Positions 1-12,569 of a stretch of 64,000 bases of DNA are shown here, one piece after another. The stretch is taken from NCBI GenBank assembly GCA_001692895.1, contig KV748211.1, positions 1,426,001 to 1,490,000 of the forward strand, written 5' to 3'. The notes beneath the pieces were generated by a model. The model had not been told where the DNA came from and searched no databases. It worked only from the letters and a program-made list of their open reading frames with translations. The stretch's first letter is position 1, and each line of letters starts with the position of its first letter. This DNA comes from Cenococcum geophilum 1.58 (taxonomy: Eukaryota; Ascomycota; Dothideomycetes; Gloniales; Gloniaceae). A program made the translations under genes and the position numbers.

Positions 1-3000
1 ATAGAGAAGGAAACAGATCTAAGTAACTTAGCAACTACTTTTCTTAGATCCCCCTTAGGTGACTTATTCTTTAGCGATCCTTCTTTATTAATGCTACTTA
101 ACCTAATTTCTTCCGATACTCCTATACCTTTCCTATAGCATTCTTTAAATTCTCTAATAGCTCCTAGGTAGTCTTAGTGTAGCCTATCTACTTAACCTCG
201 TACTATATTTTATTGTTAGTGTCCTTATAATTAATAATCTTTAAAACTTACTATTTGTTTTCTTTCTATCCTTTATATATGTCTGCTTTATAGGCCAGTG
301 GCTTAATATTCCTGTATACTAGCTCTAGTATTACGATATACTGTATAGGGTAGATCTTTATTTTAGCTAGTAGGTTTAACTTAAATGTAACTAGTGAAAT
401 TCTTTATTTAATTTTAAAAGGTCCTAGTCTAATATAGTCTAACTTCTTACTTAGTTATCGACTCTTAAAGTTTTTATGTAGTAGCTATACTTTATCTCCC
501 TCCTTAAGATCTAGTCCCTTAGATCTCTTAGTATTATAGTACCTTTTTATTCTCTCTTATACTTTCTTTACTAATTCTATAAGGTCTGCATAAAGATTTA
601 TTAACGTCTTTATTCTTTCTTTAGCTGTACTACTCGTTTTCTTTATTTATTATAGTAATAATAATGTTCTTGGCTTATATCTATAATTTGCCTTAAATAG
701 TAATATGCCTATTCCTTCTTAAGGTGTTATATTGTATATAAACTGTATAACTAGTAATAGCGATACCTAATTGTTCTATACGTGATTAATATAGTATTTT
801 AGATACTGCTTTAGTGTCTAATTTAGTCTTTCCGTTTAACCGTCTATCTGTAGATAATATGCGGTAGAAGTTACTGCTTAAACTCCTTACTCCGCTAAGA
901 ATACTTCCTAGAATGCTACTACGAATCTTAGATCTCTATCCGATATAATCTTACTTAGTGCTCTATATCTTATAAACACTTCTTTAATATAGATTCTAGT
1001 AATATCTTCCGCTAAGATTTCTTCTATATATACTATAAAGTATCCCCACTTTATAAGCTTATCTACTATTACTAAGATCGCGTTATAATCTTGTCCGGTA
1101 ATAGGATCTCTTAACTTTAGTAACTTAATAATAAAGTCCTATAATATAACCTCTTATAGTTTCTCTAGTGTCTTAATAGGTTATAGCCCTCCGTATAGCT
1201 TATACCTTATTAATTTATTTCTTTAGCAATCTAGATATTCTCTTATAACTTTTTGCGCTAGTTTTTAGATTCTATTAATAATATACTCCTTTTAGAGTCT
1301 TAATACTAAGCCTGTGGCTCTATTATGTCCTTAAGTTAATCCCTTATAGAATTCTTTTATAAATTGTTCTGCTATGCTTCTTAGGATGTACTTTATTTCT
1401 TAGTTTTTGTATATATCCATCTATAGATCTTTTAGTTATGCTTCTAGAATTCTTTATACCTAAAAGCTTTTTAGTAACTTGTAAACTCTATCTAGTTCTT
1501 CTTAAGTTGCTATAATTTTTAAATAATTATACCTAATTAATCCGTCTATATCCTTTCGTAGTAAAGCCCCTAATGGCTTCTTATTATTTTGCAGTTTAGC
1601 TTTACGGCTTAAAGTATCTGCTTATATGTTATTTATGCCCTTAGTATATTAAATCTTAAAATAGTATTCTGCAAGTATCTCTGCCTATCTAACCTATCTT
1701 TAGTTAAGTTCCTTTATCATTAGGAATTCTATTAGGTTCTTATAATCTATTTTAACTATAAATAGTTTTTCTATGCCTTATAAGAATGCTCTTTATTTCT
1801 TTAATGCTGTAACTATACCTAATAACTCCTTGTTATAGATGTTATAGTTTAACTTTAATAGTGTTATCTTTTAACTGTAATATGCCACTAGGTGCTATCT
1901 ATCTTAATATTTCTATATAAAGTACGCCCCTAGTATATAGTCTAATGCATCCGTTTCTATAACCGTTTTTAGTCCTAGTTAATAGATCTTAAGAACTAGC
2001 TCCTAGGTAAACAACTCTTTAACTTTCTTAAAAAGTTCCTTTTGTTCCTCTCCCTATACCTATAGTTCTTCTTTCTTCGTTAACCACGTAAATGGCTTAA
2101 TACCCTTTAACTATTGCGCTATAAACCTTTTATAGTAATTGCAAAACCCTAAAAACAATCTTAACTACGTAACGTTCTCTAGTTCTTACCAATTTACTAT
2201 AGCCTTAATCTTCTTTAGATTTATACTAAGTTAGCCTAGTTTAATAATAAATCCAACGAAATTGGTCTTCCTTATAAAGAACTTGCATTTCTTAATTGCT
2301 ATTAGCATCTATTCTTCTTATAGTCTCTTTAAGACCTATTTAACGTATTCTCCGTATTCTTCCTTAGTTATTAAGTAGATAATAATGTCGTCGAGGTATA
2401 CTATAATAAATTTATCTAAGTATTCTCCTAATACGTTGTTAATACGCTTCTAGAACGTTACTAGTGCGTTTATAAGCCCAAATTGTATAACTAATGGTTT
2501 ATATAGTCCTTCCTTTGACCTAAAGGCTGCCTTCTATTTATCGCCTTCCTTAATTCTAATCTAATGGTACGCCCATCTTAGATCTATTTTTGTAAAGATT
2601 TGCGCATTATCTATCCTGTTTTAGATTTCGCTAATTAAGGGTAAAGGATACCTATTCTTTCTAGTAATGCTATTTAACTATCTATAGTTAATATACAGCC
2701 TTAGTTTACTATTCTTTTTTAGCATAAATAGTACTAGATAACCCGCTAATAACTATAATAGTCTAATATATCCCTTTTATAAGTTCTCTTAGATAAACTC
2801 TTTTAGTGCTTTACCTTCTTCTTCAGTAAGCTTATAGATTAGAAAGAACCTTAGACTTATTCTTAGTTCTAATTCTATTTTATAGTCCTATACTATATAC
2901 TCTAACAGCTTTTCACTTTCTAGTGACTATAGTTTCTTACTATACTTATGGTATCTCTTTGGTATATAGCTTAGCCCTTTTTCTATTTCTTTATAGGTCG

Positions 3001-6000
3001 CTTCTACTTAGTACTATACTAACTTGGCTTATTATCGTATCTTACGGCGTTAAGTATCTCTAATATTGACCTAACCTGTAACCCAATCAATTTTTAGATT
3101 ATATTCCTATAACTAAGGCATTTCTAGTACTGCCTTATTATTTCCTAATAGTAATATATCGAAAGACATCTTAATTTATCTCCCCTTAATAGTTAGCTAA
3201 ATAGGTCCTGTTTTAAGATTAATAATACCTCCTCTATAGGCTATCGGATCTCCTAAAATTGTTACTAATAGGTAAGGATATTCCTTCTGTCTGTGTAGTA
3301 ACCCTATTCTTCTAACTACTGCTAGCGAGATGTGGTTCCTTATTACTCCACTATCTATTAGTGCCTTAAATTGTTAATCTTGCCATTTAACTCGTAAATT
3401 TAGGTATTATCCTTAAATTCCTTTAAGGGTCTAAGGCTCTACTACTGGTTCCCTCTAGTCCTATAGGCCTCTGCTTTTCCTAACTATTAGCTATTAGATC
3501 CTGTTTGTACTTAGTCCTACTTAGGCCAATACTTAGTTCGCTTTTTATCTTTAATATACTATAGATAGGTGTTCTTTAGACATTCCCACCATTGCCGTCT
3601 ATCTAGGCATTCTTCCGTAAGGAATCTTCCTAGTTAAAGTATTAAGTCCCCTTATTTTTAAACTTCCACGGGGTGCCAATTATATATATACTTAGCGTTT
3701 CGGTACTTTACCTTATCCGTCATCTAATATATCCTTATTAGATACTTCCGATTTTTATCTTTTAGTGCTCTATGCATATTATACGCATTATCTACGCATG
3801 CTATCTACGATAGTATATAATATGCTTAGTGTCTTAGGTCAACTCTTAGTTCGTCTTTATTCTTAAGTTTAAACCGCTCTCGTATTAATCTAAGCGTTAT
3901 GACTTCGTTTATAGGTACTAAGATTCGTCTTTCGCTTCTCTAGTCCTCTAATTACTCCTCTAGATCTTTTAACGTTATAATTAAGGCTCCCTTAATATAA
4001 GTTATAGCCTTTTCTGTAATCGGGTGGTCTTAGACAACTTTTTCGTCTAGCTATATATAGAAATTTTCCTACTCGTCATTATATCGTTGCCTATACCACT
4101 TCTAGTACAGCTGCTTAAGTATATACGGCTCGTCCATAAGGAAATATCTCTTTATTACTACGTTGTAATAGCCTTTAGTATGTCGTTCCTTAAACCTAGT
4201 AGGAATCTCTAGATCCTCTTCTTACTCCAGTTTGGTAAGCTACTTAGCTCTTAGTATGCCTACTCTAGGCCTATTAGTGATCCTTTATACTAGCGCTCTG
4301 TCCCTTATATATCCCAATATACTAGATCTCTTATCTAGTTTCTGTTCTTGCTATAAGGTAATTCTTACTCTAAATTCCTCTATAGTTTCCTTTATATCGC
4401 GTCTTACGAGTAGATCCTTAAAGTCTCCTTACTTCTTAATCTTGGTATTAATTCTTTAATCTTTAGGCCGAACACTATATTCCCTTAGTAAGTCCTCTAG
4501 GTTTATATATTTATCTCCTAGCCTAACTGCTATTTATATTACAGATTCTCTAATTTATAAAGAAGCCTCTTACCTCTTACTTATAGGTGTCCTAATTCGC
4601 GCTCTAAATTCTTAGTCCCTTAGGTTCTTTAATCCTAAGCTTACTTCTAACTTAAGTTTAGCTCTTGCCTTAGTCCAACTAGGCGTCCGTAGTGTTCTTA
4701 TCTCGTCTTAAGAGTTTTAAATCTCACTTATCTCATCTTAAGAATCTTGTGCCTGTGGGAAACTCTATCCCAAGCTTATTCGTATATTTTTAAACTAAGC
4801 TACTACCCTACTCTATCGGTTTTTGTCCATTATAGGTCCTTAAGTATACCTTATTTTATCTTAAGAATTTTAGTCATCTCTTATCTCGTTATAAGAATCT
4901 TAAGCCTTTAGCCTTTTGCCTTTATTAAGTGCCGAAGTGGTTTACTATCCTACTTCTCTTACGTTTTATAAAGCGATAGACATTGTATCTAGTGGGGTTT
5001 TGATCCCTACTAATGTTCCCTATTCTATAGTGGAATTATCCTCTACCTTTGGTATAACATCTCCGAGGTCTACGTGCTCTTAGTAAGCCGCCTCTATCGC
5101 CTTATTATTATGGAATGTTTTGCCTGTATTAAATTTATCGTCCTTAATATCCGATCTATAAACTAGTTCATTAGTCCCTTTACATTCTATAGATTTTAGC
5201 TCCTATAGCCAATAGCTTACGCCATACTTAGCGTCTTTATAAATTAGTATATGTTATTATAATAGAACGCAAAACTTCTAATTAAACATTCCTTTATTCC
5301 TTATAGTATACTATCGTTTTTCTATACGCGTATATCTTCTACCGTTGGTCTAGTTCCCTTTATTATATAGTAACTCTAACTATCTTTATAATCCCTTACA
5401 AAGTAACCTTGTTTTCCGCAATTTATATAAGCTCCGTCTCTAAACTATTGACTTTACTATAGAGTCCGCCTAAACGTCTTCTGCTACTAAGATCCCTAGT
5501 TTAGCCTTTGCTCCTTAGTCCTATAATTACTAGATCCTTAACCTCTAGGTTTCTATAGTTTTTTACTCCATTTCTTATAGGCTTCTTTAGTGCCGCTTAG
5601 GTTTATTAGCTCTACGCTATACTATAGTTTCTAACTTAGCTTTAGTTGTTGCGTACTCTACGTCTTATATAACTATAAAACTCTATCCTAACCTCTCTTA
5701 GCTTGTTCCCTTTAGTAGATCCAATTATCAATCTTTATTACTTAATCTATTAGTTCCCTTAGGGTATCTATATCTTCCATTAGAATAATTACGTCCTAAA
5801 CTTTAGCCTTAAGTCCCTATTTATACTGTGCTATAAGCGCCCTATTATTCTACTTAACTTATATTACTAACGTCTGGAACTATGTTATGTACTTAATTAC
5901 TAAGGTTTGTTACGTAATGTCTTAGAGTTTTCTTTCCGCTATAGTTACTACCTTTAGGTCTCCGAATATTTGTATAAGTTGTTCTACGAATTTATTCTAG

Positions 6001-6903
6001 CTTAAGAATATAAACTATACCTCTTAGTTTGTAGTTGTTATTCCGTTTACCTAGATTTCCGTAAGGTAAGGCTTAAACTATTTAAGTGCTCTTCCTGTTA
6101 GGAACAATCCTACGTATGCTATTTAATCTATAGGTATTACTAGCTTAGCTCCCTCTTACGTAACCTTAAAGTGCATTTATATAAGGAATCCTTTAAGCTT
6201 TAATCTCTCTCCTAAGTACCTTTTAATTAATAGTAACTTAACCTTTGCTACGCCTATCCCGTTAATCCTATTTTCCAACATTATATTATTTTCTATTAAC
6301 TGGTTGACTATTTCTTGTAACTGTCTGACCGTTACAGGTTGCTGTAAGTTAGTGTCCGCTATACTGGTGTCGCCTTCTAACCTTAAAGTAGTTGCCGCTG
6401 TTAATAGCGTCGTGGTGGCTGCTTTTGGTGGCATATTATTTAACTTTCTATATTTAATACTGTAACTAGGTAGTAATTGTATAACGGAACCTAGTAGTAA
6501 GAACTACGATGGGCTCGTTAATAGGCTAGGTGTATAGGTAATGCAAATTAAAGTTAACAACGTAATAATAACTAGTGGAGTGGTTGCCTAATAGATTAAC
6601 TCTAATTATATTCTAAGAATTACTATAAGGAAGGAACTATCTAGGTAGGGACTAAGGGTCCTTAAATACACGACTATACTCCTATAAAATCCTTCTTATA
6701 CGTAATGTATGTGTGCTCTGTCTACTCTGTTACGGATTATATAGATCCTATAGATTATACAGATTACCCCACATAACCTTGGTTACCATTCCTTGTTATA
6801 TAGCTCTATCGGCTTCATCCTGGACCGTGCTTAAATTAACTAACCAGCTTCCTCCGACTCCTCTCCTAGTAGTCGTAACATTGTACTTAAAGCGTCCGTA
6901 ATA
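1..6903 (-). mobile_element. Ty3/gypsy LTR retrotransposon fossil E1 (gag-pol plus right-hand LTR; left end outside window)
   Basis: Minus-strand relic of a Ty3/gypsy element. Reading the reverse strand, a gag-like amino terminus lies at 6434-6177 (MPPKAATTTLL...). A reverse-transcriptase box of the form VYLDDIIIY lies near 2412-2385, and an integrase core segment ending in the DGQTERLN motif near 870-825. The order gag, RT, integrase is that of Ty3/gypsy. The interior is heavily RIP-mutated with many tens of breaks, so it is an old, dead copy. It is inserted inside element E2: homology between E2 and E3 resumes exactly at 6904. Its left part and 3' LTR lie before position 1. Confidence 0.85.
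6479..6903 (-). repeat. Probable 5' LTR of E1
   Basis: On the minus strand this begins TATTACGGACGC, consistent with a RIP-altered TGTTACGG start, and it ends in CCGTTATACA, giving short inverted ends. It lies between the gag start at 6434 and the E2 junction at 6904. The outer edge is fixed by comparison with E3; the inner edge is a judgement. The other LTR is outside the window, so the pair cannot be compared. Confidence 0.55.
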
Positions 6904-9900
6904 CGTAGTCTATTAAGGGTAGCAGTTTAGCCTAGTTATCCTAAAAGTAGTTAATAAAAGGCCAGAGCCTCTAGTCTAAGTATTAATTTATAATCTCCGT
7001 TTAACCGTCTATCTAGGGGTAATATGCTATAAAAAGCTTTAGCTTAATGCCTAGGATTTAGGTAAACTTATTCTAAAAGGCTAATATAAACTACGGCTTG
7101 TGGTTAGATATAATAGTATCTAATAGTCCGTAAATTTAGTAGACGTAGTAGATATATAATTAGGCCGCCTCTTTAGCATCAATATTCTTATAACAGGGAA
7201 TTAAAAACGGGCGTTTGCTAAAGCGGTTAACTAGGATTATAACCATATCATATCTATTATAGTCTAGAGGTAGTTTATAAAAGTTTATAGAGATATATTA
7301 CTAGGGGCGGTTAAGTATTAAGAGGGGTTTTAATAGTCCTAGGGTTTTATCTTATAGAATTATAGACCTATGGCAGTTATTGTAGTTCCGTATATAGCGG
7401 TCAATATCTATAATTATTCCGGGCTAGTAGTAGCGGTTGCTAATAATTCTGCAGGTCTTATTTTTTTTTAAGGTAGGCTATAGAGACCTAGGCATATACT
7501 TTGGTAATAAGCTAAGTCTGTAAGTTCTATTCCTCTATTACCACTAGCTATTCGCGGTGCTTAAGTAGTCCACTTTTAAGGGACTATGGGCTAGAAACAT
7601 TTCTTACCTTTTTACGGTACTTCTATAGAGAAGGGGCCGTACGGTTTGCCTATAGCAGTTTATTAATAAGGTCTAGTTCTATAGAGTTAATAGGGTATAT
7701 CTCGGCATCTAAAGAGTCTATATTTAGTTCTGCCTATATCTAAGAGTTAAGGTACTCTAGTCGTAGTAGCGCTTAGGTCTATAATAAGATCTTTATAGCT
7801 ATCTGGTCATTTATATCCTATTTACGCCTTATAAGAGCGTCCGCATAGTTAGTAGCGTCGGGCCTATATATAATTAGGAAGTTAAACTAAGATAGGGTGT
7901 CCGCCTAGCACGCCTATTAGGCCGTAAGGGCCTTTATTGTTATAAAATATTCTAAGGCCTTATAATTAGAAACTACCTAAATAGACTTAGGGGTGCCTTC
8001 TAGTTGGGCTCGCTAGTGCTAAAAGCTAAAGATAATAGCTAGCATTTCTTTATCGTAAATTAGGTAGTTTAGCTTAGCATCTACTATCGTCTTTAAATAA
8101 TAAGTAATAGGGTGCTATTCTTCGTCTATCTACTTTTAGGAGTAAACGCCAGCTATAACACTATCTAAGGTATCAGTTTCTAGCATTAAGGGCCGTTCTA
8201 GGTTAAAGTGGGCAAGTAAAGGAGCAGAGACTAGTCGTTTCTTAAGCTCGTTAAAGGCCTGCCTATATATAGTGTTAAAGTAAAAGGGCTGGTACTTGTA
8301 AGTAAGTAGGCTTAGTAGCTAGGTAATCCTACTATAGTTCTTAATAAAGCGTTAGTAGAAGTTATAGAACCCTAAGAATAACTACACCCCCTTTACGGTC
8401 CTTAGGGGTACCTATTAGTTAATTACAGCCGTCTTTTCTAGGTCTGCCTTAATCCCGTTTATACTAATAATAAACCCTAAGTATTTTATACGCTTAACAC
8501 TAAATTTTAACTTCTTAATATTGGCTTAGAGGCTAGCTTCCTAAAGCCGTTATAAGACTTTATAGACATACTCTTTATATTTTAGTTTATTTTTAGAGTA
8601 GATTATAATATTATCCAGGTATACTATATAGACGTTATTAAGGTAGTTAAATAGTATATTATTTATGTATCGTTAGTATATGGCCGGTCCGTTAGTTAGT
8701 CTAAAAGGTAGTACTTTATATTTATACGTTCTGTAACGGGTCTAAAATATAGTAAGATCTTCTAATTTAGGGTCTATCCTAATTTGGTAAAAAGCCTAGC
8801 GGATATTAAGCTTTATAAAGATCTTAGCTCTACTTATTCGGGCTAAAGTCTTATTAAGTAAAGGCAGTGGGTAGCGGTCTTTAAGGGTTAAATTATTAAG
8901 CTTATAGTAGTCGATACAGAAACAAAGTCCTCTATTTAGCTTTTTAGTAAAGAGAATAGGTAAGTTAAAAGGGGCTTAACTAGGCTTGATAAAGCCCTTA
9001 TCTAGGTTATTAATAAGATACTACTTTATAGCCTATAATTTGGCAGTAAATTGCTATCAGAGGGGGCTATAGCTAAGGGTAACTACCTTATCCGGCTTAA
9101 TTTTAATTTTATAGTTGTACGGTCGGTAAGGCGGGAGTATATTAGACGCTGCTTTAGAGAAGGTATCTTTAAATTTCTAGTATTAACGGGGCAGTTTCTA
9201 TTCTACTAGCTCCTCATTTATAAGCTTACCTTTCTCTTAAGCTAGGGCTTCTTTCTCTTTAATTATTTAATTAATTTCGTATAAGCTAGTTATAAAGGCA
9301 ACGGTATTAGGCTGAACTAGGTTTTGGTAGAATCCTATAGCGCTAATATAGCAGATATTAACTGGCGGGAGGTCTATAGGTTTCTTTACGGATATTCGTT
9401 GGGCCGTATTTTACGGTATAGGGTTTATAGTCTTCCTTAGCTTATATTCCATTTTCCATAAGTTGTTCTTCTAGTCTATTAGTTTAGTATATCGTCTAAT
9501 ATCCCTAGCCTTTTTTTATGGCTGCGTAGGCCTAAGTTCTCTATTAGGGACTTAGCTAGGCCACTACTAACTTCCTAAGTCTTTAGTACGGGTAGTATAA
9601 TATAGGCAGTCTAAGGGCGGTGTAGTATATAAATCCGTTACGGATTAAGCTATACTTCCTTCTTAAAAGCCTAGTCCCTACGCGTCGCATCAGCCTAGTA
9701 AACGGTGTTTATCTACAGCCGTATAAGATTTTCTATTATAATACTAATCTCTTTTATAAAGGAAGGCGTTAAGGGCATAGTTTTGGGCTAGATAAGCTGT
9801 CTATTCCGTACGTTAAGATATAAGCCTAAATAGGCTAGCTATTTTCTCCTTAAGATTATATTATGGCTTCCAAGGTCTATAATAAGGAAGGGGATGTTAT

Positions 9901-11380
9901 ACTACCTTCGTCCGTTAACGCGGAGGTAGATTCGCAAGATAGTTATAATAGGTGGTGTAACCGACTACCGGACCTTGCATATTGCCCTGTTTCACTAGCG
10001 TCAGCACTGACCTCGTATGTCTCGGATATGTTTGAAATGACTCATAGGCTTCGGAGTTAGGGGTCTACTTTCATGTATTTATACCACTTGATTTCCATAG
10101 ATTTACAATTAAGTTGCTCGTTTAATTTAATTTTTAGCCAATTAGCGCGTGCCTTAATTTAATAGAGGCCTTAGTTAATAGCTAGGCAATAGTCTATAAG
10201 TTCCTTTAACGTCTATACTGTAGTATAAGCTAGTAATACGGCCCGCTATAGGTCTAGGGTAAGCTTATTAAAAAGGTTTAGTAGTAGGTCTTCCTGGGGG
10301 ATCTAGGCCTATCCGGCTAGGTATAAAAAGCGGGTTTAGAAAGCTAAAAAGGTCTCCGTTGTTTTTATATTTAAGCTTTTATAGCTAAGGTAGGCGTTCT
10401 ATACTTTAAAAGGGTCTTTATAAATAGAAGATAAGTATTTAATTATTTCTTCTTTAGAGATAAAGGGGTCTGCTAAGTCTTTAGTATATTATGGGCGTAA
10501 ATGCGTCTAGGTATCTCCACTAGTACGGCCGAAAATATAGGCTATTCTAGCTCGGGCGTTAGGGAAGTAGTCTACATTAACTTTAAGCTTATCCTATAAT
10601 TAAAGCTTCTAATTATTAAATATAGGGTCGGTTCCGTCTATAAGTAGCGGGGGATCCATAACCTTTACCGACTGCTTTAGTGCTATATAGGTCTTAGTAG
10701 ATCTACTAAGGCACTAGAATAGGGCCTAAAGGACTATAGCAAGTCTTTAGTTATCTAATAATGACTTATTATTAGATATAGGGGTATCTCTAGCTTTAAG
10801 CAGCTCTCGCAGTTATTTAATTTTGGCATTAGCAGCCACAAGCTCCGCCTAGGGGGTTAAAACGTTAATTATTTCTTCGTCTAAAGTATTTAAGGGTCCT
10901 ACAGCTGCTTTACCTGCTACTGTGGTTCGTGGTATAGTGGTAGGGGTATTAGGTAATTCTAGGTAATTTCTTTAGGGGTTTTGGTCTATGCGTATTTTAT
11001 AAGTCCTTTCCTTAAGGTTCTATTCTTTTCTTTTAGGTCCTATCCTTGTGGTCCTAGTAATACCTTTAGGGTCCTATTCTATGTTCTTATAGATATATTT
11101 AAGTTCCTTCTTAGGAAGAAAGAGTAGAGAGAGCTTTAGATAATATTAGCGACTTAGTTAATTAAGATATAAGTACAGCAAAAGGGTCGCGTAAGCCTAT
11201 ACAATTGAATTGTCTATAAATGAGAATCTAAAGCTAGGGAAAGGAAAGGAGAAGAAGAGCAGCGCCGTTTAATGTTTTATAAGATCTTCGCGTCACGTAA
11301 TCGCAATATGCAGCAATCTGTGGCAACTTGCCGGTACGTAGTTCTACTAAGTTCTGCTAAGTTCTGCCAGTGCTATAATA
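6904..11380 (-). mobile_element. Ty3/gypsy LTR retrotransposon fossil E2 (interrupted by E1)
   Basis: Minus-strand gypsy relic of a different family from E1. Landmarks on the reverse strand are a degraded integrase core near 7025-6985, an RT box YLDNIIIYS near 8640-8595, a gag-like region at about 9.9-10.9 kb and an LTR at 11144-11380. Positions 6904-8290 align along their length with 35014-36400 in E3, so the two are members of one family. The left side stops abruptly at 6904 where E1 begins, so E1 landed within the integrase part of E2. Heavily RIPped with many breaks; old and dead. Confidence 0.85.
11144..11380 (-). repeat. LTR of E2 (same family as 33869-34105)
   Basis: A stretch of about 237 bp that repeats at 33869-34105 with mostly transition differences. 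On the plus strand it starts TATTAGCGACTTA and ends GTGCTATAATA. The other copy ends in ATAACA followed by a C-rich tract, that is, a polypurine tract on the minus strand. This defines the boundary well. Here it is the 5' (right-hand) LTR; the other LTR of E2 is outside the window. Confidence 0.8.
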
Positions 11381-11399
11381 CCTTCTACTTATCTAATTT

Positions 11400-12233
11400 A
11401 GGCTATATTATTAATAGTAGTATATTAGGCAGCGTAATACCCGTATAGCGGATTTTAAAGTAGCCTATCTATAAGGGGTATTCTACTATTAACCTTATAA
11501 ACTCTTACGGGAGAGAGTTTAAGTAATAGCCTACTATTTACTTTTAGTTTTACCTCCTAGTGCACCAAATCTAGTCCTTACTAACCCCCTTTAACTCCAC
11601 CGTCTTAGCGCTAGCGCTTCGCCTAATATACGTCTTTTTCTCTAAAAAGACACTAATATACTAAAAGGCCTTTACGACCTAATCTCGCTGTAAGTTATAT
11701 AAGAGGGCCGCCTCGCAATCCCTACTGCTCTTAATTAGGCGTATATTATACTATACTAAGCGCCTATTAAAGTCTGGGAATAGCTCCGTATTAAGATCCT
11801 AGCAGTATAGAAGATAAAAAGCTAGCCCGCTAAGTATATAAATAAGCGGCTTTCTATTCCGTAGGGCCCTAATAGTTTTAAGGCAGCCGTACTAGTTCTG
11901 CTTACCTATATATATAGTAAATATTAAGGGTATATAGCGCGTAGGGCCTTTACCCTTAAACTTAAAGGTAAATAGATCTAAGATCTTGGTAGAGCGTTTA
12001 TCGCCGCCGTAGGTAAGCATATAGTAGCCTAATAGGATATTAATAAGCGTGCGGAAGTAGCACTCTAGGGATAAGGCGGCGCCCCTAGCCTAGAGCTTAC
12101 AGCAGACGCTCTAGAACTCGTCCTTAGTATAGCTATTAAGAAGGGTGTCTCTGCCCGTATTAGCAAACTACTCTTTCTTACGCTATACGTCCCTCCGCTA
12201 TAGCGTCTTTAGGTACTCCCTAATGCTATCCTC
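11400..12233 (-). pseudogene. Crypton / NDC10_II-type (CBF3-subunit-like) relic, middle and C-terminal part
   Basis: The reverse strand reads as a recognisable protein with stop codons where glutamines are expected. Segments include FANTGRDTLLNSYTKDEF, LTYGGDKRSTKILDLFTFKF, GPTRYIPLIFT, IRALRNRKPLIYILSGLAFY, DFNRRLVQYNIRLIKSS and RRSASAKTVELKG. This is the pattern of the fungal NDC10_II / CBF3-subunit domain family, which is related to Crypton tyrosine-recombinase transposons. The stretch before RRSASAKT is where the family usually has an H-x-x-R; the His codon appears mutated to Tyr. The N terminus is missing: sequence breaks into a minisatellite at about 12240. E2's LTR sits about 20 bp past the other end. 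Family recognition is from memory of the motifs, not a search. Confidence 0.65.
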
Positions 12234-12245
12234 CCACGGAAACAG

Positions 12246-12470
12246 GTGGCATCAGCAAAATGTTTGTGCCTCCTGACAGTACTGACAGCTCCTGACAGCT
12301 CCTGTCAGGGCTGTCAGGAGCTCCAGGAGACACTCACACTCGGCATCCTGTCAGGAACCTGTCAGGAGGTCGCCCGGACCACCAGGACCACCAGGACCTC
12401 CAGGACCTCCAGGACCTCCAGGACCATCAGGACCATCAGGACCATCAGGACCATTAGGACCATCAGGACA
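12246..12470. repeat. CCTGACAGG-type palindromic minisatellite followed by a 9-bp tandem array
   Basis: 12270-12377 is built of short palindromic units of the form CCTGNCAGG. It then passes into about ten tandem 9-bp units (ACCACCAGG, ACCTCCAGG, ACCATCAGG) at 12378-12467. A plus-strand frame through it reads (RT[TSI])n and is a repeat artefact, not a gene. CA and TG dinucleotides are kept here, unlike in the neighbouring relics. The same CCTGNCAGG / GACGATCAGGAAAAT sequence recurs at 13681-13717 and 16238-16460. Confidence 0.85.
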
Positions 12471-12569
12471 ACAATAAAAATTCTAGATTTAAAAATAGGG
12501 TATATTAACACTCTAGTATTTACAGCTAGTCAAAAAATACAAAATTATTTTAATTATATACGATCTAAA

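Noticed and set aside
9863-10060. 65-codon plus frame inside E2
   Set aside because: Antisense to a minus-strand LTR-element fossil and without a recognisable domain.
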